Shown here one piece after another: positions 11,801 to 25,164 of a stretch of DNA of 64,000 bases. Every line of letters begins with the position of its first letter. Position 1 is the stretch's first letter. A program made the position numbers and the translations under genes. The notes beneath the pieces are model-generated. The model saw only the letters and a program-made list of their open reading frames with translations. It was not told the DNA's origin and searched no databases. The stretch is from NCBI GenBank assembly GCA_948567375.1, contig OX419760.1, positions 27,342,001-27,406,000 of the forward strand, written 5' to 3'. Origin of the DNA: Lunularia cruciata (Eukaryota > Streptophyta > Marchantiopsida > Lunulariales > Lunulariaceae).

Positions 11801-14162
11801 AACTGTGGTGTGAAGTTATATCAACTAATGATTATTTAACTATATTTAAAGAAGCAACATTGAATTATAATATGCTATGACTAAATGTAAAGATATGGTC
11901 TAATGTAAAGAAGAAAAAGCCTAACACCACTAACATAGAAAGATGTAATACTTAAATAGCTTGTTCTTTTGTAGAAAAGAACCAATGTTTCCTTTGTATG
12001 TAGATTATAAAGAATTTATATAAATTATAGACAGAAGTTAAAGAATTGACTACGCTTTGACTTCTATATTTTCTCATAGATAGAAGAAACATTTGCCTCG
12101 GATCTACATTCCCAGCATTGAATTTAATAGATGGAGTATTGTTTTGAAGGTGCTGTATTATATCGAAATATATAAATAAATTTATTTTCAAATAATGATT
12201 ATCATATTATCGTCTATTTTACTTTCTTCATAATATATACAAGAAAGTAAAATCTCGCATAAATTACTTGGATCTAGGACCACCGCTAAATCTAACATAT
12301 CTACAACAATGGAACGTCTTGACCTTACTCCAAGAAAGGTAGATTTTAAGCCCTCAAGGAAATCCATTCGATCCTAAAGAATGAAATTTTCCCTTTAAAC
12401 TTGACTTTAACCGGAGAGATATACAGAGAGTTAATCGTGTACTTGATGACAACAACCGAAGAGGACGAGGCCTTCTTCTTTTCCTACATAAGAAAATCCG
12501 AACACGAGGAACGTCTTCCTTCCTTTCCTCTCCAACCTTGAGATCAAGTCCACACTTTAAAGTCTTCTTCCACTTACGAGTCTTCTTGTTCCTCCTCCCC
12601 AACGAAGGAACGAAGAATGAATCTCATGTTGCTGGACTTTGACCCCAAGGTCGAAGAGAATCAATGGAGGTTACCCAGTTTCCCAAGCAATCAACACTGT
12701 TTTGGATTGTTTCATGATTCTGAGTGCAATAGGAACCCTTCACTGCGAATGATTCCCGAACTTAGAGAGAGCACTGTGACATGATTGATGGGCTTCCTTA
12801 ATTACTGTGTAGATTATACTGAATCTACTCTCTTGTTTCTCGGAGAGAGAATCAATGGATGGAGGGATCAGTAATGTCAGGATGTGAGAAAGCCCTGTCA
12901 GTTTCTCTATTAGGTCACTGCGGTGGGTATTCGTTAGGATCATACTCCGTTGCTTCGAGACTAAACAGAAACGATGTTTTCCTCCCTTCCTTTCTTCCTT
13001 GTCTGTCCAGAAAGATAAAACGCAGAGTATCGTGCATTTTTACATATAACGGAGAGAAACAGATAAAAATCCGAAGGTTACAAACATCATGTTGTTAAGA
13101 TCCTAACTGTTTTGGTCTTTAGAGCAACTGGGCTGACAGTTCCTCACGTTCTTTAACCAGAAAACTTCACATATCAAAGCACTGCTTTGAATGAGCGAAG
13201 CAGTCTTTCATTCCCTACTGAAGCAGTATAACCTCCCACGTTGGGTTACTGCTATTGATTAGTTGTTCGTGTTTCAATGATTAAACATAGTTCATGCTGC
13301 ACTGTACCACGTCTTCGGGTTTATTCAGCAGCGAATGCACACGTTAAGTTGGTGTGTAATGGGTACCACATCTGCTGTTGTTGCTTTGGAACATACTTTA
13401 CATATGCTTCTTCACCTGCAAAGGGTGCAGATGCTTTTCAGATTCTTCGGTTGGTGGGGCAAGTGCTTTCATATTCCATGTGGAAAGTAATGCTGTCGCT
13501 CATTGGAATGACTGATGAACAGGGATCTTGGTTTCCTAGCCCTGATAGAACAAGTGGATTCAAGACTTCATGTAGACTAATGATTTAGATGCTTACTTTA
13601 AAAGACAACACGACTTGAAGAAAACAGAATAGTGTAGCTTATGTTCGATAAGCTAGAGGAAAGTTACAAATCCAAAGTGTTACGATTTTCAGAAGAAAGG
13701 TGACGAGTGAATACTGTAGTTTGGCGATTTTTTAATACATTGTTACAAAGAAATGCTTCCAGCTTCCCAGAATTTTGAACACTGGATTGTTTGCAGTTCT
13801 GACATAAATGTTTGACCTAACAGAATCGAAATCGGAATCCTAGACAACGTGAGCTCTACTTTTATGATAACAGTATGTTGGACCATGAAAGAATGAATGT
13901 TTCAAGAAACTACCCAAGAGTCTGCTCCACGCAACATGCGATACTGAATCCAAGTTACGAAACCGAAGACTCCTCAATGTAATGTACAGACAGTGGTGCA
14001 TAATCTATTCGCAGCTCATCCTTCTTATTTGAGCTACAACCTCACGGATGTATATTCTTCTAGATGAGAAGTATTATGTCATGCTCCCCCTTGTAGTAGA
14101 TCGATGTTTGTTGCAATATTTTGGTATCTTCTCGATAGTTGTTTCAGTGTCCTGAAAATAGC
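8841..14162. other. Intergenic region between the CID and kinase/CYTH genes
   Basis: No gene is recognised on either strand. The stretch from 8841 to about 10500 is GC-richer and includes simple CCAT repeats near 9833-9853 and ACACC runs near 9908-9930. About 10850-12250 is strongly AT-rich and listed separately. The part nearest 14162 should hold the 3' UTR of the minus-strand kinase/CYTH gene. Short open frames such as 12354-12602 (basic) and 13277-13588 show no family resemblance. Confidence 0.5.
10850..12250. other. AT-rich island
   Basis: A long run of low-GC sequence full of TATATA, AAATTA and TTTTTT tracts, with no supported open frame. The transition from the GC-richer DNA to the left is sharp. 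It could be decayed transposon sequence or a matrix-attachment-like region. Nothing in it identifies a family. Confidence 0.45.
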
Positions 14163-17100
14163 CTACGAGTGAGTTCGTTGTGATCTCTGGTACAACATGT
14201 ATCCAGCAAATGCAGACATAAAAAAGGTCCAAAGAACCTGCAAAACCGTTGCATAAAACGAGGTAAGATCGTTACACAACTTTCTGACAAAGAAGAGTGA
14301 TATGTATACTCTCAAAAGATAAGTTTTGATTGTACAGTCCATATCAGAAAAGCACTACAATAAATCTAATGTATTGTCAGCAAAACGTTTTGGGTCTTGT
14401 ACAATGAGATGAACTGTAACTCACTGTATTGATCATCTGCCAATTTTCAAGTCTGCGAAGCCTCATTTCCATTGCCTCCACCTTACATTCGATGGATAAG
14501 ACTGGGCTGACCAAGGGGCCCGACCCCGCGTTTGCACCCTGCATGCATAACAGGTTGTTATTTAGCTTTCCCAAGTGTTCCCATCGAGATGACCTGAAGA
14601 TAAAGGATTCAAAAGTTATAGCAGCCTAAAGGCGAGTTCTCATTGCGCTTATGTCCGAATCTTACTGTCTTCAACTCGAGCATTTGGAACCCATGACTAT
14701 GTTCCTCAATTAAGCACTTGAGTAGCACTGGACTAACGCGTGGAGTACGTACAAAGGTGAAATGAGGAGAAACGAGAATATTGTGATGTTAGAAATCAAA
14801 CCTGAGTTTGGACAAAATCAACTAGCTCCTGCAACCTTGCTGCTTGTGGATCCTGCATACCCATACTTTGCCCCAGGGCCAAATTCTTGCCTAGTATGAT
14901 TTCTATGTAAGCCTGTCACGACAAAAAGATAAGCATGTAAGCTTCAAATCAGATAAAACTGAGGTACTTTTTACAGACGAAACAACAAAGAAAATGTCTT
15001 GTTACAATCCTATGTTCACCTGTTCAAGCCAGATAATGTCACATATTCAAGACCAGGGTTACTTACGGTGGTTGTGTATGTCCCTTCCAGACTTAACATG
15101 TGTCCAGCAGCTGCAACAGCCTCTTTATTGGATCCCTTGATTTGGACATACGGAGTATCGATACCTTTGAGATGATCCACCTCAACTAAAAGCTGTGAGA
15201 AAACAAGTACAGACTCAGGTTCCGTAGTACAATATGAGATAGACTTCAGATTCACTAAACATGCAATTCGTTCACTTGGACTCATGCAAAGGCGCACAAT
15301 AACACAGACATAGTGGACGAAACCTCATCTTGGCAAACAAGGCCACCTTTAAACACAAGAATCAAAAACAAGATGGAGGAAGGAGCGTAATAACGGCTTT
15401 CATCACCAACAATGAGGTGTTCAAACAATATTAGCGTAAATGCTGGCTGACCTTGTCATCTTGATAAATCCGCGCTGTGGCCTCAATGTAAGCTATAGCC
15501 TGATATCTGAAATATGAAACAGCGGGTTAAGAATATTAATGGACAGTGAGAGGTTGGAACCTCAGGATATAGAGAATGTGCGGGTCTCTCAAAAGACAGG
15601 ACAAAGGAAAATGAAGGAACCCAAAGTATATATCATCCTTGAACAGAAGAGAATTAAAATGCTGTCCTTAAACGTACAATTTAGATACATCAAGCCTCAA
15701 AACCTACACATTTGAGTAGTGATATTTCCATCAACAGATTAAATATCAAAATGCAAACCGTTCAAAACACAAGAGAGGAATACAATTGATACCCAAGCGT
15801 CAGGAGCCCGGCAACTGTCCGTACACTTATGTCGAAATCCACTTTTGGCTGGATAATAAAGTCACCTTCCCGTAGTGGCTGAAATTGTAATGGCGGTCAG
15901 TATTCCGAAGTGACACCCTTGAAAACCCGCAAATGTGATTCATGGCTAAGTTTGCACTGGATACTTAGCTCGAAGAATCATATAAGTTCAGAGAATGATG
16001 ACCTTACCTCCCGAATCAGCAGGGCAAAGCGCCCTTCACAATTACGAACTCGAATGGAATTACCCTCCGTACATATCCCGTCGGATGGAAGCCCCGGCAA
16101 ATGGAAGTATATATCTGTGAAGGTTTGGATAGTTTTGGACATTCTCTCTTGATCAAGAACTCTTAAGATGTCTTCGAATGAAACCTTCACCACAAGGACC
16201 AGTAGTTTGAATCATCAGCCGCAGACAGTCAACTGGAGTACTGAACACCTCAACTTAGACCACTGCCTTCTTATATTGTCTACATCGTGGTTGGACATCA
16301 CGTAAATCTCTTCAGTTCAGAATTGCATAAAGAGATCTGATGGAAATGTAAACCTATTCGGTACATACAAGGGTATGTAATCTTCCAAATATACACGGTA
16401 TAAAATCCTTAAGCGACATTTGAACATCAAGCTTTTCAGAAAAATCTGAAGATGGCAAAATTTAACCGACTAACCTGTTTGCTGCTTTTTAGAACAAACA
16501 TCGAACTCTCAGGAGAGTGAACCGGATCAAAATCGTTACTGATTTTTAGCTGCAACAACAAAGACGGAGAATACATCAGGCTTGAGGTCGTAGCAACGTG
16601 AGGCGAGAACTACCAAAATGACGTGGCTGCGAAAGAGATACGTAAAAGTAGCTGAAATCATTTTCTCCAAAGCGAAAATATCTTCACTTGAAGTAGCAAT
16701 ATGTTCACTAAACCATGTATTGTGTATGAATATGGAACCCGTTCGTTAGAACACGGTTCAGTAAACCAAATACGTTGATTCAAAATCTACACAAACGTGA
16801 GTGATGTGAAGCCTCGTCTTCGAGCAACGAAAAAAGGTTTTTGCATACATGAGCATGTTCCAAATGTGGTTCGATGTGTTTCTCGAACATCGGGAACAGC
16901 GTTGTCATTATTTCTTGCTGAGACAATGGGGACCCACTCTGTTCAAGGTCACGTTGAACCCTCGCCACAAGATGAGAATGCACGCCTCCAACCTATCAAC
17001 CACGTTTCTCAATGTGAATATATGGACTCTGAAGCGTGCAACAAATTGTTTAGAAACGGTATGAGCTCGATTTCAGTTGGTGCAAGATTCAGTGTCTTAC

Positions 17101-20100
17101 AACAGCTATACATATGTCAATAGAAGGTCGTATGTCTGGATGCAAAGCATAGACTCCCTCCATAAGAACCTGTCGATGCCATGAACAGGTGCAGCAAGAG
17201 TCAGCACGAAAGAGGGTAGCAGTAGAGTCTACCACTTGTTTCGGGTTATCTCAAAGATTACAACCTGGTCATTCGCTCGAGAAATATATCTTGAGGTGAA
17301 TTTGCTCTACAAGACGAAAGGAAACATCATTCTAATGGTCTGTTAAGGTTATTGGAGAATCTCACCACACCACAATCTTCTGAAACTTCAAGCTTCCGAG
17401 ACCCAGTTCGCATGTTTTTCTCAAAATCAAACAAGGGCACCATTGTTGGTCGAAGCTCTTTAATATCTTCAATGTTCTGAGTACACGTGGGAAAACGCTG
17501 TCACAACTTGCTTGGATGCAGTGACCTTACTCCAGGACCGAATTATAAGCATTTATACACGTGTTGTCAATATAAACGCTTCATCCACTGCTGTAGGAGA
17601 TCCAAAAACAATCTTCCAAGTACGGGTGTCCAAGCAGTATATATAAAGATCCGTTAAAACCCCAAGGAAGACAAGAGGAAAAATCAAACAAGGAAAAAAA
17701 TTTCACCTCTTCATGCCTACCATAGAACAAATAGACTGTCGGCAAATTGCAATGCCTGCGATGTGGAGCTTAATCAAAACATTATCTATCCACTCACGCA
17801 CGAAACTAAATTGGGTATTGTTTGGGGACAACCTAGTACTGTAGACAGTATCTAACAGAGTCAAGTTTTGGTGTAGAAAACATTAAGGACAAATCAATGT
17901 ATCCGGTAGTAAAAATGACTCCAATGAACACATCATGATGAACAAAGTCACCTTGTGGTTATGCGAGAAACTTACTCCGAGTAGGAGAGGCAAGTCCAGA
18001 CAGCTGAAGTCGTCATAGTTATAATCCTTCACGGCTTTGTAATAGCTCTCCATGGATATCATCTCACAACCAACAATGTTTGCCATTTTGCGGGCCAAAC
18101 TTGTTTTACCAGAACCACTTGGTCCACCTGCAAAGAACATACTGTAAACGCTCAGCCGTGCACAAATTGCTCCATGTTTCTCATGTTCACCTAAGCGATT
18201 GCTCACCAAAATCTGAAGCTTCCTAACCAATTTTATTTCACTTTCAACTCCAAACATGTCCTGAACTTCTGGCAGACAGCTTTCTTCTTGCTCTTCAGTT
18301 GTACAAATGTGTCAACCCATGCAACCCATGCAACAAGAAAGGACCTAGAGCCAGCAGCATGTCGCTAGTTAAAATATTCAACCTTTCAAGAAAAGCTTGA
18401 AACTCATCATATTCAGAGCTCAGCAAAAAGTAGATCGTACCAATGCCGACCACAATGATTGGACCTTTTCTGTTGAGAAGAGTCTGCACAAAGGAAATGA
18501 AAGTACCCTCAGACTCGTCAAACATAAATAAGTGTTAAGAGGCGCGATTCCACATAGGCACAACGAGATACAATAGCACACACCAAGGCCGCTATCCCTG
18601 AGGTCTCCCTTACGATCGCAACGAAAGTATGCTAAAAGAAGCAAACGCGCTTGGGCAAGGCTCTGATCCTTACTTGGACTGCTTGAACAGCTAGCAGAAG
18701 GCCCCGATCGAAGTCAAATGTGTCTAGCATTGGAAGAAGCTTGACTGTGTCTTTTGATGCCAGTAACAAAGGTCGATCTAAGGTGCTCATCGTCGGAATT
18801 CTTTCAATATCTGGCTGAATGATCCCTCCTGCAACCCCACTGACGGTAAATTGGAATTGAGGTAACGCCCTCCATATTTTCAAGGTATATGTGACATGAG
18901 AGCAAAAGCCGTTAAAGGTATATTTGAGATTCTTACTTCATTACATGAAGTACTGGATTACAGGCATGATCTGAAAAGTGCTTTTCAATGCTAGAAAGAC
19001 AGGATCAAGCAAACGCTTTCAATCAAAAAGTAGTGGAACCCTTCGGACCTGACAAAAGCCTGTCTATAGTTCTCGCCGGCATAACTTCTCCTCCATCAGT
19101 TGCACTCGTAACGTGCCAAGAACCAACAACCGGCTCCACTTCGGCCTTCGTTGGAGACCTTGTCCAAGTATCCGACGGATCAACAGTCGTAAGTGCTGGA
19201 GTCACTGGCTTTATACGCACGGGCTGCGGAGAAATTATCATCCTCTCTTTAGATGAAGGTACTTGAGCTGAAAAAACTCTCGTGAAGATTGATGTGGAGG
19301 ATGGAAGTGGAGGTGAATCAAGTCGTGGAAGACCTAAAATACGAAAGAGTGGCAGAGATAAGTTGATGCCATAGTTCGGCCATATTGTGACCTCGCTACA
19401 TCTGCGTTGTGTGAAATTAAGCATTCGGGGTTTAAGCCAGCAAAATGACATTTCTACAAACTATAATGTGATTTAGACAGCTGTAATATCTTAACGCAAA
19501 ACATATTTGATTAATGATAGACTTCCTGACAAAAGGAAGCACCTTTGGTCTCTAGCACCATCTCCATGTATGACTTCGTAATAAAAGGCCCCTCCATTCC
19601 CAAAAGTTGGGCCTCAGCTGCAACCACCTATTATATTGGAACCCACAATACAGGAGTGACCAGAGTTCAATGACACGGTAAGAAGGAAAGGTAGCAAATG
19701 TACCAATTTACGCATAACAATCATATCAAGATACGTCATCATTTTTACCTTGCGATCCGTTCCCTTCACTTGGATAAAGGTTTTCTCCAAATCATCGATA
19801 ACCTCCATTGATATAAGCACTTTGCCGTTGTTGATGATAGCAGACTCACGTTTATAACTTACAGCAACCTGGTAACCTAAGGCTAGTAATCCACCAAGAG
19901 TTGTTTTTCCTACCTAGCAGAAAACGAGAACATGAATGTAAGTGCGAACCTTACAAGCAAAAACGCATACAATGGAGTCACGTGTATTGGAGGATAATTG
20001 TGTGAAGTATGTGTCTGGTTATACTTTTAACAGAAATTGCGGGTTTTATTCGTCAACAAACGTACTTCAAATTCCACCCTGGGTTTGATGATGAAATTTT

Positions 20101-22490
20101 TATCCACTATCCTCTGATCTCCTTCAGCAACGTCAAACTTGATGCCACATTGTCGCATTCTGATCCAGTCACTTGTCTTCAGGTTTTCGGAATTCACAGA
20201 AGGTCTAAGATACATCTCAATGTATCTACATTAACACCGAGAGGACTGGATTATTGGTGAGCACATAGGTTGTCAGCACAAAAATTGAGAACGTTGCATG
20301 CTAAGGAAGATGATGAACAATCCGTCTGGGAAATGAACTTCCCTATTTCATCAGGCCCTGAGAATCAGGAATCACTGCAGAAACAATTCACCTAGTCACA
20401 AGGACAATCAGTACCAAACAAACTATATTAACCACAGCGACCCACTTACTTCTCATGTCGCACTTCACTTGGTTTAAATAGAACCTCAATAGGCGTCTTC
20501 AATGTCTGCCAAGATTACAAAACATTAGCAACCAAGTCCTTGATAAAGCGCGAGACTGCGTCCCGAGATAACGAGAAAACTATGCATATAATCTAGAAAA
20601 TCTCCTCAACATTCAGGATTGGCAAATCGTCTTGCTTGGATGAGCAGACAAAGTTCTGTTTCGCTGATACACAATGCTATATAGTTTAAACAATGCTATA
20701 TATCTATATTGCGCTGTCAACTTCACGGTACCTCTTTTTCACACTTCATTATGTATGAAGGTTCTCGTAGCGATAATGATGCAAAACTGTTGCTGACTTT
20801 GATCTGCCAAGATAGCACATCATTAGCTGCCCCATCCTCACCGAAGCATTTTCAAATTTCAAGCATCATACCAAGCACTTTTACCTGTGCATGATGAAGA
20901 TCAGGTTCAATGTGCGTCCGGAACATCGGGAAGATACTGTCTATGAGATAGTCAAGAGACAAGCTCTCTCCTATGTCACGTCGCACTTTGGAGAGCAAAT
21001 TGAAATGCACACCACCTACCTGCACTAGCAGTAGCACGGTTAGAAGTATTTCTCCGGCCATAGCTATAACTCGCGCTCGCCTTTACAGTATATCTCCATT
21101 CCTAATGCGTGGAATTCACGATAAGCTCACAGCATCAAGATGTCTCAACTTATCTGCATCTTACCACTGCAACACAAAGGTCCAAGGATAATCGCAGCTT
21201 TGAGTGTAAGGCATATGTACCCTCAACAAGTACCTGCAACATCCAACGATAACATTATCTGATTCGAATACAGAAAAGTTTGAATTTGATGGATACTTTT
21301 CATGACAAAGAGCCTATAATTTGAAAACTTTTCATCCATAGATTTATATGAAGGTAGATTCTTCACCAATTTGAAGGACAAGCATGGATACACTACTTAC
21401 CACACCTGACTTGGGCGCTTTAACCGGCTTGTAGCCAATTCGCCTCCTCTCTTGGAAATCAAATTGAGGCATCAATATACTGTTGCCTTTGAGTAGATCC
21501 TGTGGAACTGTCCAAATATCAGTGTTCTACACAATTAAGAAAAGTTGGTGTGAATTGACAGGTGGAGCGTAGAATGAGAACAAAAATGTGAACGAAGGGA
21601 AACAGGATGAAGATAAACCTCTAAATTTTGTAGCAGGAGTTCAAAATCCATGGAGTCAAAATCGTTTCCGTCATCGACTGTGAGTAGGGGATCATAGTAA
21701 TTATCCATAGGAATCAGAACGCCTCCTATCACAGGCGCAATCTTTGTCGCTAAACTGCAAACAGCTCAATTCAAAGGGCATGATTCAGAGTGAAGGCCAA
21801 CATACATATCATATGGCATTATAAGAGATGACGATCAAAATCTGAAGGACAACCAGTGATCAGCTTACCTAGACTTTCCAGATCCACTAGGGCCACCGAT
21901 ACCCACTGCGACAGGCCCTCTTTTCTTCTCACGAAGTTCTTGTATAGCTTTCACAGTCATGAAGTAGCCATGATCAAAGGACTGTCACAAAATAAACCAG
22001 ATTCATCAGAAATTTATGCTGCATTCATCCAAAGCAAATTTCCAGACACAACTGGATTATCTTACAGATAAAAAAGTAGGCCATAGAATGATCTATGGTA
22101 AAATTCGAAGGAGAGGAAAAAAAAAGGAAAAAACAGGGCATAGGACTTCAGAAAGGTCGTAACAAAAATTGCAGTTGCATTTTGGAAAATGAAGTCAAGT
22201 TCAAAAGTCTCGAGAGAATTATGCTCCTGTGATGGAGTAAGAAGAGTCATTCCTTTTAAGCATTACCGCAACTCGGATAACAGTCTAAGAATAAGTTTTT
22301 CGATGACTTGCGAGAAACTCATCACTAAGAGATTGTACCGGAATAACATGTAATTGTCACCTCCAATTTGAATTTAGATTCCGGTTAAACTTACCACGTG
22401 AAGTGGAAAGGAGTCCAGAACGGACTCAGGCGGAGTACTGTCATGAGGCGGAGAAGGAGGCGCCAGAGGATGCAACAGAGAGTCGTCCAT
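14163..22490 (-). CDS. Tandem uridine-kinase-like/CYTH-like protein, tail-anchored (At2g01460-like)
   Basis: Twenty-six exons joining in frame to 987 aa: 22490-22395, 21981-21869, 21754-21619, 21499-21401, 21233-21165, 21019-20885, 20803-20732, 20505-20450, 20225-20066, 19913-19749, 19627-19543, 19333-19049, 18828-18674, 18483-18441, 18127-17976, 17476-17366, 17169-17101, 16992-16849, 16549-16475, 16184-16008, 15878-15793, 15506-15452, 15192-15067, 14912-14802, 14538-14425, 14237-14163. Module 1: P-loop GGPSGSGKS at 61-69, MDNYYD, then a CYTH-like part (about 217-395). A linker follows, then module 2: GGPSGSGKT at 557-565, MESYYK, and a CYTH-like part (about 716-905). An amphipathic helix (about 938-960) precedes a membrane segment (about 964-980, LWTFFMSAFAGYMLY). 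This layout matches the long plant P-loop kinase protein At2g01460, related to the TTM1/TTM2 pyrophosphatases. Module 2 has Glu where uridine kinases keep a catalytic Asp, and I see no clear ExExK signature at the start of either CYTH part. The substrate is unknown. The donor of the linker exon (GTCCGA) is the weakest junction. Confidence 0.9.
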
Positions 22491-23330
22491 GATAATCAAT
22501 TACCGACGACGACTGCAGCCTATTAATAATGAACTCGAACTTCTCGCAATTCCAGAAGCAGATAATATCCAGGCCAGCAACAGCAAGCCCGACGCAAGCT
22601 TGCTCTCCACCAAACTTGACTCCCATACTAATTGTCCTCTACGCCATTCTTCTCCTCCTCCTCCTCCTGTTCTGCTTACCCCAACCACTGCAACCTCCAA
22701 CATTTCATATTCCTCCCTGACCTCACCTCACCTCACCTCACCTCTCCTCGTTTTCGACCTCTTCAAAGCACCACCACCAAATTCCTCTCAATCAATCAAC
22801 CACTCCACTTCCTTTCCGCACTCTCTCACCAATCAACAGTCACCAATTCTTCACAATTCTTCTCTCAGTCGCGAAAATTATGATCCGAATTTGAAAGTTG
22901 TCAGATCGGCTAAACTCTTCGATTTTCTCTGCATCCACGATTAAGCCTCTGGAAGAAATTGAGATCCTCTGCTACGAATCTTTTTCCCCGTTAGCGCTCC
23001 TTTCCGCCCCTCTTCTTCTGCTGATCTCTCTCTCCCCCCCTCTAAAGCTCTTGCTTCTTCTTCAAGATCCTCGTAAGGACCGGTCGGACGGCGATATGAA
23101 CAGGGCACGACGGTACCAGGGACGGTGTCAAGATCCCCTGTAGGTGTTACTCCTCCTCCTCCTTCTGTGGAGAGCATCACGCAAACGACAAAACTAAGTC
23201 CCAACTCCCAACTCCGATTCTTTTCTTACACGAGTCCCAACTGTCCATCGCGGGTTCTCTGTACTCCCGTCTCTCCTCCATTAAGAGAGGTTCGTCCATA
23301 AATGTCTTTCCGGCATTACCCAAATGAAGA
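22491..23330 (-). promoter_or_regulatory. Leader/promoter region of the kinase/CYTH gene
   Basis: The plus strand is pyrimidine-rich from about 22640 to 23060, including a CTCAC/CTCAC run at about 22720-22745, so the leader of the minus-strand gene is purine-rich like that of the CID gene. The open frames here are serine- or proline-rich products of this composition and are not taken as genes. The transcription start is not located. Confidence 0.45.
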
Positions 23331-23460
23331 TGGCGACCGCATGTGATAACAACAAGGATGGGAAGACCCCATCAAGGCAAAAGACATAGGACATAGAGGC
23401 TAAACTGGAGCTAAACCCAATTAGTATCGATAAGAGGAATCTGCCTTATAGTGCACCTCA
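23331..23460 (-). repeat. LINE 3'-end fragment, subfamily B
   Basis: Read on the minus strand, this matches the 3' end of the LINE at 25165-28800: GGTGCACTATAAGGCAGATT, then a GGTTTAG block, GATGGGGTCTTCCCATCC, and a terminus GCGGTCGC. It shares TTGTTATCACA before the terminus with the copy at 50452-50580, unlike the other copies, which carry a CTACGCGGTCGC-type end. It is interpreted as a 5'-truncated insertion. Confidence 0.7.
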
Positions 23461-23852
23461 ATGTATTACGTAGATTAGTTTAGGTTTAGGTTCAATGAGT
23501 TGAATTAAGATTGTGCAAGGGCTTAGAGAATATAGTTGTTTGGTATATGGACGTTTGCCTACCTTGCGTGGAGGACTTCTGTATTCTGTATGATACTTAT
23601 GGCTCCAACTAATAATATGTGAGGCTGTTAAAGGTAAGAATTTGTTAGCTTCTCCTTTACCCAAGAAGATCTAGAGACTCGAGAGGGAGATTATTTATTT
23701 CGGGGCGATAGCCTGTGCTTCTATTTTACGCTTCTGTGTGCGGACAAAGGGTGGGAGATGTCGTGTGAAGTGAACTATGTAAGCACGGAAATGTTAAAAT
23801 TGTTCGAATATCGATCTCCGAAAAGCAAATGATGTAGAAAAGGTAGCTGGTC

Positions 23853-23893
23853 CTGATTATATACGACTTTCTGGAAACGTCGTATATAATCAG
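23853..23893. repeat. Perfect 15-bp hairpin
   Basis: CTGATTATATACGAC (23853-23867) and GTCGTATATAATCAG (23879-23893) pair perfectly across an 11-nt loop. A second short complement (GAAACGTC with GACGTTTC at about 23894) overlaps the loop side, so two alternative folds are possible. It lies between two LINE 3'-end fragments. No gene is nearby that it could plausibly terminate. Confidence 0.7.
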
Positions 23894-24104
23894 AGACGTT
23901 TCTGTGTCGTATGTTATTTGTGTTTTGATTCATTTATCTAGTTTATGTAATTCAGGGTCGTTTCCTTTACGCCAAGTTTCAACTCGGTACAAACACATGT
24001 TGTGATCTTTCAACAAAGGCGGGATCTTAACCCATCATCCGACTTATACTGTGGATTTGAATCTCCTGATTGGTCTGTGATGTAAATGCTGCTGAGGAAG
24101 AGGA

Positions 24105-24205
24105 AGAAAGGCGACCGCGTAGGAAAACTGAAGGATGGGAAGAGCCCATCAAGCCGTACAAGGGAGAGACAAAAAGGGTAACATGGGGCTACGCTCAGGA
24201 AGCAC
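24105..24205 (-). repeat. LINE 3'-end fragment, subfamily A
   Basis: The minus-strand reading contains AGCCCCATGTTACCC, TTGTCTCTCCCTTGTACGGC, TTGATGGGCTCTTCCCATCC and the terminus CTACGCGGTCGCC. It matches the end of the longer LINE at 25165 with few changes and lacks everything upstream, as expected for a 5'-truncated copy. Confidence 0.75.
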
Positions 24206-25164
24206 GCCCTGTCAAACTGGCTTTCAAGTTCACGGTTTGACTACGCTGCATGGTAACCTCGATGCGGATCTAATAAATAAAAAGAAAAGATTTGCTAAGA
24301 GCACAAGAGAAGTGTCCTGTGGATTTTATCTCAAAAGAGACAAATTTTATAAATTTTACTTTCTTAAACATTTTAGCGTCCTAGTCTACAGTCTTATCAG
24401 TAGAGCGTATGAATTATTTAAATGTTGGAACGTGTTTCGTATCTAAATGATACCTTATTTACATTCTCACCCCCGAGTCATGACCAGAAGTACGTTTGAA
24501 AGCAGGCGTAATAATCCTAGACTTTATGGATGGTGAAGAACAAGGGGCCACCAGGAAAACAAGGGAATGTGCCACGGAAATCCTCTTGGGTTTAAGTTTC
24601 AGAATTATTATGTAAATTTTACAGATATTTCATTCCTGTTTAAAATATGGAAATCAAAACACTATTTTATACATTTTAGTGTTTCAGATCTTTCATCGAC
24701 GTATTTAATTCAAGATATTGAACTAAATAAAATAAAATCAATAAAATAAAATCTTTCATTTGAAATTTGTCTCGCCAAAATCAGACGAGAAAATTAAAAA
24801 AACTTTATTATAATAAAAAATCGTTTAACATATTAATAATATAATAAGGAATACAGTACTAAAAAACGTTTTTGCTAGGCACTAACAAGCGAGTTCAAAC
24901 GGAATGAGAGTGAACAAGTGGGTTAGGAATAAACCTTTGCCCCGTTTATAACAAGAGGTTAAAGTGCAAACATGTTACCTATCCAACGAATGGTGTTAGT
25001 GGTAAGGCGAGTGTATGTATGTTTTCAATTAACACTAGCCTGCTATTCAAAATCCTTACAACGGTAAGATGAGACTGCTATTAACCCATGTCTGAACACA
25101 TACTGCGCAAAAGAGAGAGAAGACAACCACGGTAGGATGGAAAAACGATACTTATAAGTGTGGA
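24206..25164. other. Gene-free AT-rich stretch between LINE pieces
   Basis: No gene is recognised. About 24570-24870 is very AT-rich (TAATAAAAAATCG, AATAAAATAAAATC). Short open frames at 24135-24446 and 24567-24749 begin in or beside LINE fragments and show no family resemblance. Confidence 0.45.

Noticed and set aside
19334-19453. Longer form of the kinase/CYTH linker exon starting at 19453
   Set aside because: It is in phase, but the acceptor at 19334 has a better pyrimidine tract and gives a smoother join (MVLETK-GLPRL).
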